A stretch of DNA of 64,000 nt from Cerina litoralis. Lineage in GTDB: Bacteria > Bacteroidota > Bacteroidia > Flavobacteriales > Flavobacteriaceae. This document shows positions 54,749-63,995 of this stretch, one piece after another. Position 1 is the stretch's first letter. Each line of letters starts with the position of its first letter. The stretch covers positions 124,001 through 188,000 of the forward strand of contig JAIRBC010000005.1 in the NCBI GenBank assembly GCA_022008415.1, read 5' to 3'. Below the pieces are notes generated by a model. That model had not been told where the DNA came from. It saw only the letters and a list, made by a program, of their open reading frames with translations, and did not search any database. The translations under genes were made by a program, and so were the position numbers.

Positions 54749-56128
54749 ATGAAAAGTAAAGTTAGGTTAGTTGTAATGATTGTTTTTGGAGCCGCGGTAT
54801 TTCTAATGGGATGCAACGGCTCTAAAAATGATAAAAAAGACCAAATTGCAGAGGCCGATTTAGGCTTTAGCCCTAGTGAAGTGGATACGGTCCTTATGGA
54901 TACGATACAGCGTCAAACCTTCGATTATTTTTGGGAAGGAGCCGAACCTACTTCGGGTCTTGCCAGGGAACGGATCCATATGGATAATTTATATCCGACC
55001 CATGACAAGGATATAATTACTATTGGTGGATCTGGTTTTGGCCTTATGGCGATCCTGGTAGGCGTGGAGCGAGGATTTATTACCCGCGAACAGGCATTGG
55101 ATCGATACGAACAAGCGGTGGGTTTTCTGGCAAAAGCGGATAGGTTTCACGGAGCATGGCCACACTGGTTGCTTCCTAGCGGCAAGGTAACCGCTTTTAG
55201 CAAAAAGGACGACGGAGGAGATCTGGTAGAGACCGCCTTTTTGGTGCAAGGCCTACTTGCAGTAAAGGAATATTTTAAAACTAGAAACGAAAGGGAGCAA
55301 AGGTTGGCAGACAATATCCAAAAAATTTGGGAAGAAGTGGAATGGGATTGGTATACCCAAGGCAAAGATGTCTTGTATTGGCACTGGTCCCCGGATTATG
55401 GTTGGGACATGAATTTTCCCGTAGGTGGTTACAATGAATGCCTGGTCATGTATGTGCTGGCTGCGGCATCCCCAACACATCCCATTGCCAGAAAAGTATA
55501 CGAGAAAGGATGGGCGCGCAGCGGTGCTATCACCAAGGACACTACATTTTATGGATTAAGGACCGTGTTGGATCATTACGAGCACGACAAATCTCCCGTA
55601 GGCCCCATGTTCTGGGCCCACTATTCCTATTTGGGGCTAGACCCCAAAGGTTTATCCGATCAGTATGCCGATTATTGGAAACTCAATGTAAACCACAGCC
55701 TTATCCAGTATCGTTACGCCATAGATAATCCACATCACTACAAAGGATATGGGAAAGATTGTTGGGGATTAACTTCCAGTTATTCGATTAAAGGATATGC
55801 AGGACATAGGCCGGATAAGGACCTTGGGGTCATTTCCCCAACGGCAGCATTGTCCTCCATGCCATATACCCCGGAACACAGTATGGACTTTTTGCGCTTT
55901 ATGTACCAAAAACAGGATAGCCTGATAGGGAAATACGGTCCTTATGATGCTTTTAGCTTGCAGTATAATTGGTACGTACCAAGATATCTGGCTATAGACC
56001 AAGGTCCCATTCCCGTGATGATCGAAAACTACAGGAGCGGGCTGCTTTGGAAACTTTTTATGGCGAACGGGGATGTTCAAAATGGACTTAAAAAATTGGG
56101 GTTTAGGAGTCCTATGATCCATGATTAG
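54749..56128 (+). CDS. GH144-type glycoside hydrolase lipoprotein, copy A
   Basis: 459 residues, lipoprotein (lipobox LMGC, Cys22). It belongs to the glycoamylase-like (PF10091/COG5368) group that includes GH144 endo-beta-1,2-glucanases. Diagnostic blocks: RQTFDYFWEGAEPTSGLARER, IGGSGFGLMAILVGVERGFI, ADRFHGAWPHWLLPSG, DGGDLVETAFLVQGLLAVKEYF, WDWYTQGKDVLYWHWSPDYGW and GPMFWAHYSYLGLDP, ending IAIDQGPIPVMIENYRSG-like sequence (here LAIDQGPIPVMIENYRSGLLW). It probably cuts the glycan at the cell surface or in the periplasm. It shares these blocks with copy B directly downstream. Confidence 0.85.
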   Translation: MKSKVRLVVMIVFGAAVFLMGCNGSKNDKKDQIAEADLGFSPSEVDTVLMDTIQRQTFDYFWEGAEPTSGLARERIHMDNLYPTHDKDIITIGGSGFGLMAILVGVERGFITREQALDRYEQAVGFLAKADRFHGAWPHWLLPSGKVTAFSKKDDGGDLVETAFLVQGLLAVKEYFKTRNEREQRLADNIQKIWEEVEWDWYTQGKDVLYWHWSPDYGWDMNFPVGGYNECLVMYVLAAASPTHPIARKVYEKGWARSGAITKDTTFYGLRTVLDHYEHDKSPVGPMFWAHYSYLGLDPKGLSDQYADYWKLNVNHSLIQYRYAIDNPHHYKGYGKDCWGLTSSYSIKGYAGHRPDKDLGVISPTAALSSMPYTPEHSMDFLRFMYQKQDSLIGKYGPYDAFSLQYNWYVPRYLAIDQGPIPVMIENYRSGLLWKLFMANGDVQNGLKKLGFRSPMIHD

Positions 56129-56151
56129 CGTCTAAAGGAATCAAGATTCAA

Positions 56152-56219
56152 GAACCAAGAGTCTAGAATTTAGAGTTGCTTTCATATGTTTTGGCTTCCC
56201 GCCCCTGACAGGGAGGGGT
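56152..56219. repeat. Dispersed word and C/G-rich element between GH144 copies
   Basis: GAACCAAGAGTCTAGAAT (56152-56169) is identical to the minus strand at 2471-2488. It is followed by CCCGCCCCTGACAGGGAGGGG (key part CCCTGACAGGG palindrome, 56202-56212), a member of the C/G-rich family of the transporter cluster. The 249-bp gap holds no ORF. Confidence 0.5.
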
Positions 56220-56377
56220 TGATTACTTCGCGACATTAAGTCGGGAAAAAAGACCAAACCAGGGGGCGTTACGCAATTTTTCGTATTGGATTGGTCTTGC
56301 ACACTATCCCTATCCAATAGCGGAAATCATTCTTTATGTAGCGAAGGAACGCTTACTTAAATAGAATTAAACAACTA

Positions 56378-57769
56378 ATGAACAAAATCCTTTTTTCCCT
56401 TTACTTGCTCGGCCTCCTGGTATCCTGTTCATCAGAGAACGGGGATTTGCCCACTGGGGAATCCCAATTACCGGAAACGCCCAAACCGGAAGAACCAAAA
56501 ATAAGCGATGATGAGCTTCTGGACCTTACCCAGAAGGGGGCTTTTAAATATTTTTGGGATTTTGCCCATAATACTTCTGGCGCTGCCAAAGAGAGGTATC
56601 ATCCAGACGATCCTTCAAGGGATGCCAATACGGTGACCACTGGAGGTACTGGTTTTGGATTGATGGGAATCTTGGTAGGGATCGAAAGAGGATATATAAC
56701 TAGGGCCGAAGCATTGGATAGGTTGACACGGATACTTTCATTTTTGGGGCAGGCAGACCGATTCCACGGGGCCTGGCCACATTGGATGAACGGGAACAAC
56801 GGAAGTGTTATTCCTTTTAGCCCTATGGATAATGGGGGCGATTTGGTAGAAACTGCATTTTTGGTACAAGGACTTATCTGCGTAAAGGAATATTTCAAGG
56901 ATGGTAAGGACGATGAAAAGAAATTATCGAATACAGCGGACGATTTGTGGAAAGGGGTAGAATGGGACTGGTATACCCAAGGCCAAGACGTATTGTACTG
57001 GCACTGGAGTCCCACTTACGATTTCGCTATTAACCTGCAACTGAAAGGTTATAACGAAACGATGATCACGTATATTTTGGCGGCCGCCTCGCCAGACCAT
57101 TCCATATCCAAAGAGGTATATACCAACGGATGGGCATCTAAGGGAGGCATAAAATCCAATAACACTAAATACGGGCTCCCACTCTATGTTAAACACGCCG
57201 GCTCGGAAGAATACGGTGGTCCCCTCTTTTGGGCGCATTACTCCTATTTAGGGCTCGATCCCCGTGGGCTCAAGGATCAGTACACAAATTATTGGGATGT
57301 AAACAAAAACCAAGTAAAGATCGATTTTCAATACTGTGTGGAAAATCCAAAAGGATATAGGGACTACGGAAAGGACTGCTGGGGATTAACGGCCAGTTAT
57401 ACCAGAAACAGCGATGGCAGCATGGGATATTCCGCACATAAACCTGGTAATGATACCGGGATAATTTCCCCTACGGCGGCAATCAGCTCCATACCCTATA
57501 CCCCTGATGAATCGTTGCAAGCGATGCACTATTTTTATGGGCATAAGGATAAATTGTTGGGGCCGGCCGGATTTTTTGATGCCTTTAGCCCACAATACAA
57601 CTTTTGGGTCGCGGAGGCCTATTTGGCCATTGACCAAGGACCCGAGCTGATTATGATCGAGAATTACAGGACCCAGTTGCTTTGGAATTTGTTTATGCAA
57701 AACGAAGACGTAAAAAAGGGATTGACAAAATTGGGGTTTACGAATAAAAAAGCACTAAGTACAAGGTAA
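56378..57769 (+). CDS. GH144-type glycoside hydrolase lipoprotein, copy B
   Basis: 463 residues, lipoprotein (LLVSC, Cys17) with a Pro/Glu-rich linker (PETPKPEEPKISDD). It matches copy A along its length: KGAFKYFWDFAHNTSGAAKER, TGGTGFGLMGILVGIERGYI, ADRFHGAWPHWMNGNNG, NGGDLVETAFLVQGLICVKEYF (both read LVETAFLVQGL), WDWYTQGQDVLYWHWSPTY and GPLFWAHYSYLGLDPRG. Differences are concentrated around GNNGSVIPFSPMDN and the NSDGSMGYSAHKPG loop, which could change cleavage mode. A pair of endo- and oligosaccharide-acting enzymes is plausible. Confidence 0.85.
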   Translation: MNKILFSLYLLGLLVSCSSENGDLPTGESQLPETPKPEEPKISDDELLDLTQKGAFKYFWDFAHNTSGAAKERYHPDDPSRDANTVTTGGTGFGLMGILVGIERGYITRAEALDRLTRILSFLGQADRFHGAWPHWMNGNNGSVIPFSPMDNGGDLVETAFLVQGLICVKEYFKDGKDDEKKLSNTADDLWKGVEWDWYTQGQDVLYWHWSPTYDFAINLQLKGYNETMITYILAAASPDHSISKEVYTNGWASKGGIKSNNTKYGLPLYVKHAGSEEYGGPLFWAHYSYLGLDPRGLKDQYTNYWDVNKNQVKIDFQYCVENPKGYRDYGKDCWGLTASYTRNSDGSMGYSAHKPGNDTGIISPTAAISSIPYTPDESLQAMHYFYGHKDKLLGPAGFFDAFSPQYNFWVAEAYLAIDQGPELIMIENYRTQLLWNLFMQNEDVKKGLTKLGFTNKKALSTR

Positions 57770-57867
57770 GAAGTACGAAATACGAGTTACGGGAATTTTA
57801 GGCAAAATCCAGTAAAACAGAAGCCATCAACTAACAACTATCAACCATCAACAAATACCCAATTAGA

Positions 57868-59610
57868 ATGAAACCAAAACATATTCTGTCATTTTTTCTG
57901 TTGATTATTATTATGGGTGCTTCCCAATGGTCTACTCTAAGGGCGCAATCTACCCAGATGGAAACCTATTGTAATCCCATCAATATAGACTATACCTATA
58001 TGATTTATAATGCCGACAAAAACCTTTCCTATCGATCGGGTGCGGATCCTGCCGTGGTCCGGTTCAAAAACGAATACTATATGTTCGTCACCCGTTCCAT
58101 GGGATATTGGCGCTCTACCGATTTACAAAATTGGGACTTCGTAGCTCCGGAAAAGTGGTATTTTGAAGGTTCAAATGCCCCAGCAGCCCACAATTACAGG
58201 GATTCGGTGCTTTATGTGGCCGGAAACCCTTCAGGTTCTATGAGCGTCCTTTTTACGGACGATCCCGATAAGGGCAATTGGAAGGCCACCCCCTCTATTT
58301 TGAGGAACCTACAAGATCCCGATCTTTTTATTGACGATGACGGGCAGGCCTATATGTACTGGGGCTCCTCTAACAAATTTCCAATTAGGGCCAAAGTTTT
58401 GGATAGAACAAAAAGCTTTAAGCCATCTGATGAAATCCATGAACTTTTCAATTTGGAACCCGAAAAACACGGGTGGGAACGCTTTGGCGAAAACCATTCG
58501 GACACCATCTTAGGCGGATATATCGAAGGTCCATGGATGACCAAGCACTTGGATAAATATTACCTGCAATACGGGGCTCCGGGTACGGAATTCAATATCT
58601 ATGCGGACGGGGTCTATATTGCCAATTCCCCTTTGGGACCATTTACCTATGCACCCAACAATCCCATTTCCTACAAACCAGGTGGGTTTATCAACGGGGC
58701 TGGCCATGGCAGTACCGTGGAAGGTCCCGAAGGCCGTTCGTGGCATTTTACCACCATGGCCGTAAACGTAAACATTGGATGGGAGAGGCGCATTGGTATG
58801 TTTCCCACTTTTTTTGACAAGGAGGGGCTTATGTACTGCAATACCCAGTTTGGCGACTACCCCCACTACGCCCCTGCAATACCTGGAAGAATGGGCGAGT
58901 TTACCGGCTGGATGCTCCTCTCCTATAAAAAACCCGTGACCGTATCCTCCAAACTGGACGGATATGGACCCGAAAATTTGACGGATGAAAATGTAAAATC
59001 CTTTTGGGTGGCAAAGGCTAACAACGACAAGCAGTGGGTCCAGATCGATTTGATCGACCCGGGCCTGGTCCGGGCCATACAAGTAAATTATAACGATTAC
59101 GAATCGGGTTTGTTCGGCAAGATCAAGGGACTGCACCACAGGTACCGGATTGAAGGTTCCACGGATGGCAGCAACTGGAAGGTGCTCGTGGATAGAAGTA
59201 ACAACTTTAAAGACGTCCCGAACGATTATGTGGAGCTCGCAATTCCCCAAAAAGTCCGATTTGTAAGATACCAAAACATCCATGCCCCTATGCCGCACCT
59301 ATCCATTTCCGACATACGCGTATTTGGAACGGGTTATGGAAAGGTTCCAAAAGAAGTAAAAGGACTGTCCGTGGATAGGAGCAAAGACCGACGGGATGCC
59401 CAAATCTCATGGTACTCCCGGTCGGGCAGTCAAGGGTACAACGTACTCTGGGGTATCGCTGCTGATAAATTGTACAGTTCCTGGCTGGTTTATGACAAAA
59501 ACGAGCTGGAACTAAAATCCTTGAATACAGACCAGTCCTATTATTTTTCAGTGGAGGCGTTCAATGAAAATGGGGTGTCAAAGAGGTCGAAGGTAGTAAA
59601 GGTGGAATAA
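57868..59610 (+). CDS. GH43-like glycosidase with discoidin-type (F5/8C) and FN3-like domains
   Basis: 580 residues with a Sec signal (MKPKHILSFFLLIIIMGASQ, cleavage likely after LRAQ). The five-bladed GH43 fold shows three acid positions: Asp about 60 in SGADPAVV, Asp about 152 in QDPDLFIDDDGQAYMYWG and Glu about 221 in GYIEGPWM. GHGSTVEGPEGRSWHF follows. Residues about 350-490 form an F5/8 type C-like galactose-binding domain (ENLTDENVKSFWVAKANNDK, LSISDIRVFGTG). The last 85 residues look like a fibronectin III-like module. It may remove arabinose, xylose or galactose side groups; the exact activity is open. Confidence 0.8.
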   Translation: MKPKHILSFFLLIIIMGASQWSTLRAQSTQMETYCNPINIDYTYMIYNADKNLSYRSGADPAVVRFKNEYYMFVTRSMGYWRSTDLQNWDFVAPEKWYFEGSNAPAAHNYRDSVLYVAGNPSGSMSVLFTDDPDKGNWKATPSILRNLQDPDLFIDDDGQAYMYWGSSNKFPIRAKVLDRTKSFKPSDEIHELFNLEPEKHGWERFGENHSDTILGGYIEGPWMTKHLDKYYLQYGAPGTEFNIYADGVYIANSPLGPFTYAPNNPISYKPGGFINGAGHGSTVEGPEGRSWHFTTMAVNVNIGWERRIGMFPTFFDKEGLMYCNTQFGDYPHYAPAIPGRMGEFTGWMLLSYKKPVTVSSKLDGYGPENLTDENVKSFWVAKANNDKQWVQIDLIDPGLVRAIQVNYNDYESGLFGKIKGLHHRYRIEGSTDGSNWKVLVDRSNNFKDVPNDYVELAIPQKVRFVRYQNIHAPMPHLSISDIRVFGTGYGKVPKEVKGLSVDRSKDRRDAQISWYSRSGSQGYNVLWGIAADKLYSSWLVYDKNELELKSLNTDQSYYFSVEAFNENGVSKRSKVVKVE

Positions 59611-59782
59611 AAGAGAAAAGAACAAAGAATATAGAACCAACAGGTAATGGATACGATTAAATGTGCCCTTTAACCTCTGTGTGTGGCTCCATATTCTTTA
59701 TTCCAAATAGGTGGATCGGATACACATTACTTCATTTCGGACCGCCGACTAAAATTTAAATCGAATAAAAATCGTTGTCAAA

Positions 59783-62059
59783 ATGAAACCTACAAGAATC
59801 TTTCCGATCGCTATTTTTATTCTATCGTGTCTTTTTACTACCGGGATACAGGCCCAGAATACGATTCCCGAGGTGGAATCGATTTTGAAGAGAATGACCC
59901 TCGATGAAAAAATAGGTCAACTCAACTTGTTGACCCCAGGAGGTGGGGTTGCAACGGGATCAGTGGTCAGCAAAAATGTAGAGGATAAAATTAAAGCTGG
60001 CCAGGTTGGGGGTCTTTTCGGGGTCACCGGTCCAGACAAGGTACGGCGGGCTCAGGAAATTGCGCTTAAAAACTCCCGCTTAAAGATACCCCTGCTCATC
60101 GGTTCGGATATCATCCACGGTTATAAGACCACCTTCCCCATTCCCTTGGCGCTTTCATGCAGTTGGGATATGGGATTATTGGAAAAGGTAGCCCGAATTG
60201 CAGCCACGGAGGCAACGGCAGATGGCATCAACTGGAACTTCTCGCCTATGGTAGATATTGCCCGCGACCCCCGATGGGGCCGAATCGCCGAAGGGGCGGG
60301 AGAGGATCCTTTCTTGGGTTCGGCCATAGCCCGTGCCATGGTAAAAGGCTATCAAGGGGACGACCTATCCCGCTCCAGCACCATGCTCGCCTGCGTAAAG
60401 CACTTTGCACTCTACGGTGCCGCCGAAGCCGGTAGGGACTATAATAGGGTTAGCATGGATCACGTAACCATGTTTAATTATTATTTTCCGCCATACAAGG
60501 CTGCGGTAGATGCAGGGGTGGCCAGTGTGATGACCTCTTTTAACGATGTAGACGGTATTCCCGCTACGGGCAACAAATGGTTATTGACCGATGTGCTCAG
60601 GAACCGTTGGGGTTTTAAAGGGTTGGTTGTCTCCGACTATACTTCACTCAACGAGATGATCGCCCATGGCCTAGGGGACCTACAACAGGTTTCGGCCCTC
60701 GCCTTAAACGCTGGACTCGACATGGATATGGTCGGTGAGGGTTTTTTGACCACCCTTAAAAAGTCCGTTAACGAAGGGCTGGTTCACGAAGAGGCTATAA
60801 CCCAAGCGTGTCGCTTGATTCTCGAAGCCAAGTACAAATTGGGGCTTTTTGGTGACCCATACCGATATTCCGATACCTCCCGGCCCGATAAGGATATCCT
60901 CACTCCGAAACATAGGACGGCCGCACGGGAAATTGCGGCCCATTCCTTTGTCTTGCTCAAAAAACACAACGGTGTCCTGCCCTTGAAAAAAACGGCGAAA
61001 ATAGCCCTGATAGGGCCTTTGGCCAACAACAGGAACAATATGTTGGGTACTTGGGCGCCTACGGGAGACCCCCAATTATCCGTTCCCATTTTGGACGGCC
61101 TTAAAAACGTAGCACCCAATGCCGTTATCACCTACGCAAAGGGTGCCAACATTACCGACGATCCCGTCATGGCCAAAAATGTAAACGTATTTGGCACCCG
61201 GGTAGACATAGATAAACGTTCCCCAGACATTATGTTGAAAGAAGCCATAGCATTGGCCCAACGATCCGATGTTGTGGTGGCCGTCGTAGGAGAAGCCAGC
61301 GAAATGACCGGAGAGGCCGCAAGCCGTACCGATATTTCCATACCGGCCAGTCAAAAAAAACTGATCCGTGCCTTGGTGGACACAGGGAAACCGGTAGTCC
61401 TCGTTCTTATGAGCGGACGGCCGTTGACGATTCCTGAGGAATTCGACCTTCCGATAAGCATTCTCCAAGTTTGGTTTCCCGGTGTGGAAGCGGGCAATGC
61501 CGTTGCCGACGTATTGTTCGGCGATTATAATCCCTCTGGTAAATTGACCGCCACCTGGCCTCGAAATGTGGGCCAGATCCCTATTTATTACGCCGAGAAG
61601 AATACGGGCCGACCAGCAACTGGCGACGAATTCCAGAAATTTAAATCCAATTACCTGGATGCGCCAAATACACCCTTGCTACCGTTTGGATATGGGTTGA
61701 GCTATACCGAGTTTGAATATTCCGATCTTGTCTTAAACAAAAGGGAAATTGGCTCAAACGAATCCATTACCGCTAGCGTTACCCTTAAGAATACTGGGAA
61801 CTATGACGGTGAAGAAGTTGTACAGCTCTATCTGCAAGACGTGGTCCGGAGCATCACCCCTCCAAAAAGAGAGCTAAAGGGCTTTAATAAAGTGTTCCTT
61901 AAAAAAGGGGAATCCAAGAAGGTAGTGATTAACTTGTCCCCGGAAGACCTTAAGTTCTACAACAGCCAATTGGATTTTGTAGCCGAACCAGGAGAATTTC
62001 AGATTTATGTGGGTACGGATTCCAACGCCAATCTTTCTTCCTCTTTTGTATTAAAATAA
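59783..62059 (+). CDS. GH3 beta-glucosidase (BglX-like)
   Basis: 758 residues with a signal peptide (MKPTRIFPIAIFILSCLFTT...QAQ). GH3 N-domain: MTLDEKIGQLNLL, IGSDIIHGYKTTFPIPLALS, DIARDPRWGRIAEGAGEDPFL and the nucleophile Asp at about 285 in GLVVSDYTS. C-domain: RTDISIPASQKKLIRAL and VQLYLQDVVRS, with a terminal FN3-like domain (GEEVVQLYLQDVV to GEFQIYVGTDSNANLSS). It would release glucose from oligosaccharides in the periplasm. GH3 enzymes for sophoro-oligosaccharides are known in Bacteroidota and would fit the GH144 genes upstream. Confidence 0.93.
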   Translation: MKPTRIFPIAIFILSCLFTTGIQAQNTIPEVESILKRMTLDEKIGQLNLLTPGGGVATGSVVSKNVEDKIKAGQVGGLFGVTGPDKVRRAQEIALKNSRLKIPLLIGSDIIHGYKTTFPIPLALSCSWDMGLLEKVARIAATEATADGINWNFSPMVDIARDPRWGRIAEGAGEDPFLGSAIARAMVKGYQGDDLSRSSTMLACVKHFALYGAAEAGRDYNRVSMDHVTMFNYYFPPYKAAVDAGVASVMTSFNDVDGIPATGNKWLLTDVLRNRWGFKGLVVSDYTSLNEMIAHGLGDLQQVSALALNAGLDMDMVGEGFLTTLKKSVNEGLVHEEAITQACRLILEAKYKLGLFGDPYRYSDTSRPDKDILTPKHRTAAREIAAHSFVLLKKHNGVLPLKKTAKIALIGPLANNRNNMLGTWAPTGDPQLSVPILDGLKNVAPNAVITYAKGANITDDPVMAKNVNVFGTRVDIDKRSPDIMLKEAIALAQRSDVVVAVVGEASEMTGEAASRTDISIPASQKKLIRALVDTGKPVVLVLMSGRPLTIPEEFDLPISILQVWFPGVEAGNAVADVLFGDYNPSGKLTATWPRNVGQIPIYYAEKNTGRPATGDEFQKFKSNYLDAPNTPLLPFGYGLSYTEFEYSDLVLNKREIGSNESITASVTLKNTGNYDGEEVVQLYLQDVVRSITPPKRELKGFNKVFLKKGESKKVVINLSPEDLKFYNSQLDFVAEPGEFQIYVGTDSNANLSSSFVLK

Positions 62060-62184
62060 TGGCAAAGCAGGTAAAGACAGTACAAAAGGACGATTGTTCT
62101 ATTCGAATTTATACTCATTCTGCTTTGAAACACGACAGAATCGGAACAGTCAATTTTTTAGCTGGGCAAGGCAACCCGACGCTT

Positions 62185-62215
62185 CGGGGTTGAGGCATAG
62201 CCGAAGCTACGCGGA
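62185..62215. repeat. Hairpin-forming dispersed word between GH3 and sulfatase genes
   Basis: CGCTTCGGGGTTGAGGCATAGCCGAAGC can pair GCTTCGG with CCGAAGC (key arms, 7 bp), and its left part alternatively pairs CAACCC with GGGTTG. The word GTAGCCGAAGC at 26761-26771 is a close relative. The 247-bp gap has no ORF. Confidence 0.4.
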
Positions 62216-62306
62216 TAAATTTTAACGTCGACCAGTGGAAAAAGAGCATTCCGATATTTCGGATTATAAAATGGAAAGAGTATAATATCGATTTAAATAA
62301 AACGCA

Positions 62307-63947
62307 ATGATGCAAAAAACGATAGTATTTGTGGGAACGCTCCTCTTGTTTTGGGGGTGCGTCCAAAAGGAGCAGAAAATACCAAAGCAAGAAGTGTCCC
62401 GACGACCGAACATCCTATTTATCATGTCGGACGACCACGCCTACCAGGCCATTAGTGCCTACGGGAGCGAATTGAGCAAATTGGCTCCTACCCCAAACAT
62501 TGACCGTATTGCCAAGGAAGGCGCCATCTTTAACCGTGCCTATGTTACCAATTCCATTTGTGGACCCAGCCGGGCTGTGATACTTACCGGCAAGCATAGC
62601 CATATCAACGGGTTTAGGGCCAATGGGGACCGATTTGACGGTTCACAGCCTACCCTCCCAAAATACATGAAGAAATTGGGTTACCAAACGGCCATTGTGG
62701 GTAAGTGGCATTTGTACGGATGGCCCCAGGGGTTCGATTATTGGAATATTGTCCAAGACCAAGGACATTATTACAATCCTGATTTTATAAAGAATGGGGA
62801 TTCCATCACCATACCCGGATATGTCACCGATATAATCACTGATGATGCCCTCAATTGGCTAAAAAACAGAAACGACACCGTCCCTTTCTTTTTGATGCTG
62901 CACCACAAGGCGCCCCACAGGAATTGGATGCCGCCATTGAGGTATACAAATAAGTACGATAGTGTGAAATTTCCCATACCTGACACCTATTTTGACCAGC
63001 ACAAAAACCAGTTGGCAGCACAGCAGCAGTTGATGACCGTTTATAAGGATATGTACGAAGGATATGACCTAAAGCTGACCAAAAAATTGGGTAGCCCAGA
63101 ACTGGCGAGCAATCCATGGCCTACCGATTTTGAAAGAATGTCGCGCGAACAACGAAAAATATGGGATAAAGGTTATCAGTTCAAAAACGATGCTTTCCAC
63201 AGGGCTGATTTGCACGGTAAGGCGTTGGATAACTATAAAGAAGAACGCTATCTGCAAGATTATATGGCTACCGTAGCTGCCGTTGACGAAGGTGTAGGTA
63301 AGGTATTGGATTACTTGAAGGACAACAATTTAGAAGATAACACCATTGTAGTCTATACTTCGGACCAAGGTTTTTATCTCGGGGAAAAGGGGTGGTTCGA
63401 CAAGCGTTTTATGTACGAGGAATCGTATAGGACGCCCTTGTTGATAAGGTATCCGATGGAAATAAAAAAAGGAACCCAGATAAATGCCTTGGTACAGAAC
63501 TTGGATTACGCCCAGACTTTGCTGGATTTTGCCGGGGGAGGCCAATACACTCATGAAATGCAGGGGGAATCGCTTAGACCTCTCTTAAATCAAACCATGG
63601 ACGAAGATGATTTTCGGGATGTACTTTACTATCATTACTACGCTTATCCAGCTTTTCACATGGTAAAAAAACACTATGGTATAAGCACAAAACGCTATAA
63701 ACTGATGCATTTCTACGACGATATAGACGCTTGGGAATTCTACGATCTGGAAAAAGACCCCAAAGAATTACACAATGCCATCGATGACCCCGGCTATAAG
63801 GATATCATTGCCAATATGCACATGCGGTTAGACACCGTTCAGAAATATTATAAGGTGACCTCCAAGGAATTTAAAAAGTCCCCGGAAAAAAATGTAGAAA
63901 GGGCCTATAAAGTGTTTGAAAAACTGAGGGGAACGCCAATGAGGTAG
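62307..63947 (+). CDS. S1-family sulfatase lipoprotein
   Basis: 546 residues, lipoprotein (lipobox FWGC, Cys18). The formylglycine signature is CGPSR with Cys85 as the residue to be oxidised (S1 pattern C-x-P-S-R). Calcium site: RPNILFIMSDDHAYQAISAYG (Asp-Asp-His), catalytic region VGKWHLYGWPQGFDY, MLHHKAPHRNWMPP and VVYTSDQGFYLGEKGWFDKRFMYEE. The C-terminal ALYDLEKDP-like block is AWEFYDLEKDPKELHN. It removes sulfate esters from a sugar and resembles the subfamily with GlcNAc-6-sulfatases, but the target is not certain. The formylglycine-generating enzyme is not in this window. Confidence 0.9.
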   Translation: MMQKTIVFVGTLLLFWGCVQKEQKIPKQEVSRRPNILFIMSDDHAYQAISAYGSELSKLAPTPNIDRIAKEGAIFNRAYVTNSICGPSRAVILTGKHSHINGFRANGDRFDGSQPTLPKYMKKLGYQTAIVGKWHLYGWPQGFDYWNIVQDQGHYYNPDFIKNGDSITIPGYVTDIITDDALNWLKNRNDTVPFFLMLHHKAPHRNWMPPLRYTNKYDSVKFPIPDTYFDQHKNQLAAQQQLMTVYKDMYEGYDLKLTKKLGSPELASNPWPTDFERMSREQRKIWDKGYQFKNDAFHRADLHGKALDNYKEERYLQDYMATVAAVDEGVGKVLDYLKDNNLEDNTIVVYTSDQGFYLGEKGWFDKRFMYEESYRTPLLIRYPMEIKKGTQINALVQNLDYAQTLLDFAGGGQYTHEMQGESLRPLLNQTMDEDDFRDVLYYHYYAYPAFHMVKKHYGISTKRYKLMHFYDDIDAWEFYDLEKDPKELHNAIDDPGYKDIIANMHMRLDTVQKYYKVTSKEFKKSPEKNVERAYKVFEKLRGTPMR

Positions 63948-63960
63948 TCACTTAAAGTCA

Positions 63961-63995
63961 AGAACCAAGACGGAAGTTTTTGCACCTTGGGTTCT
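63961..63995 (+). terminator. AGAACC-AAG/CTTGGGTTCT hairpin after the sulfatase gene
   Basis: Arms AGAACCAAG (63961-63969) and CTTGGGTTCT (63986-63995) pair with one bulge around a T-rich loop, 14 bp past the sulfatase stop. The window ends five bases later, so the tail cannot be judged. Confidence 0.35.

Noticed and set aside
58510..59298. 262-codon minus-strand ORF inside the GH43-like gene
   Set aside because: Antisense shadow; the plus strand has clear GH43 and discoidin-type motifs.
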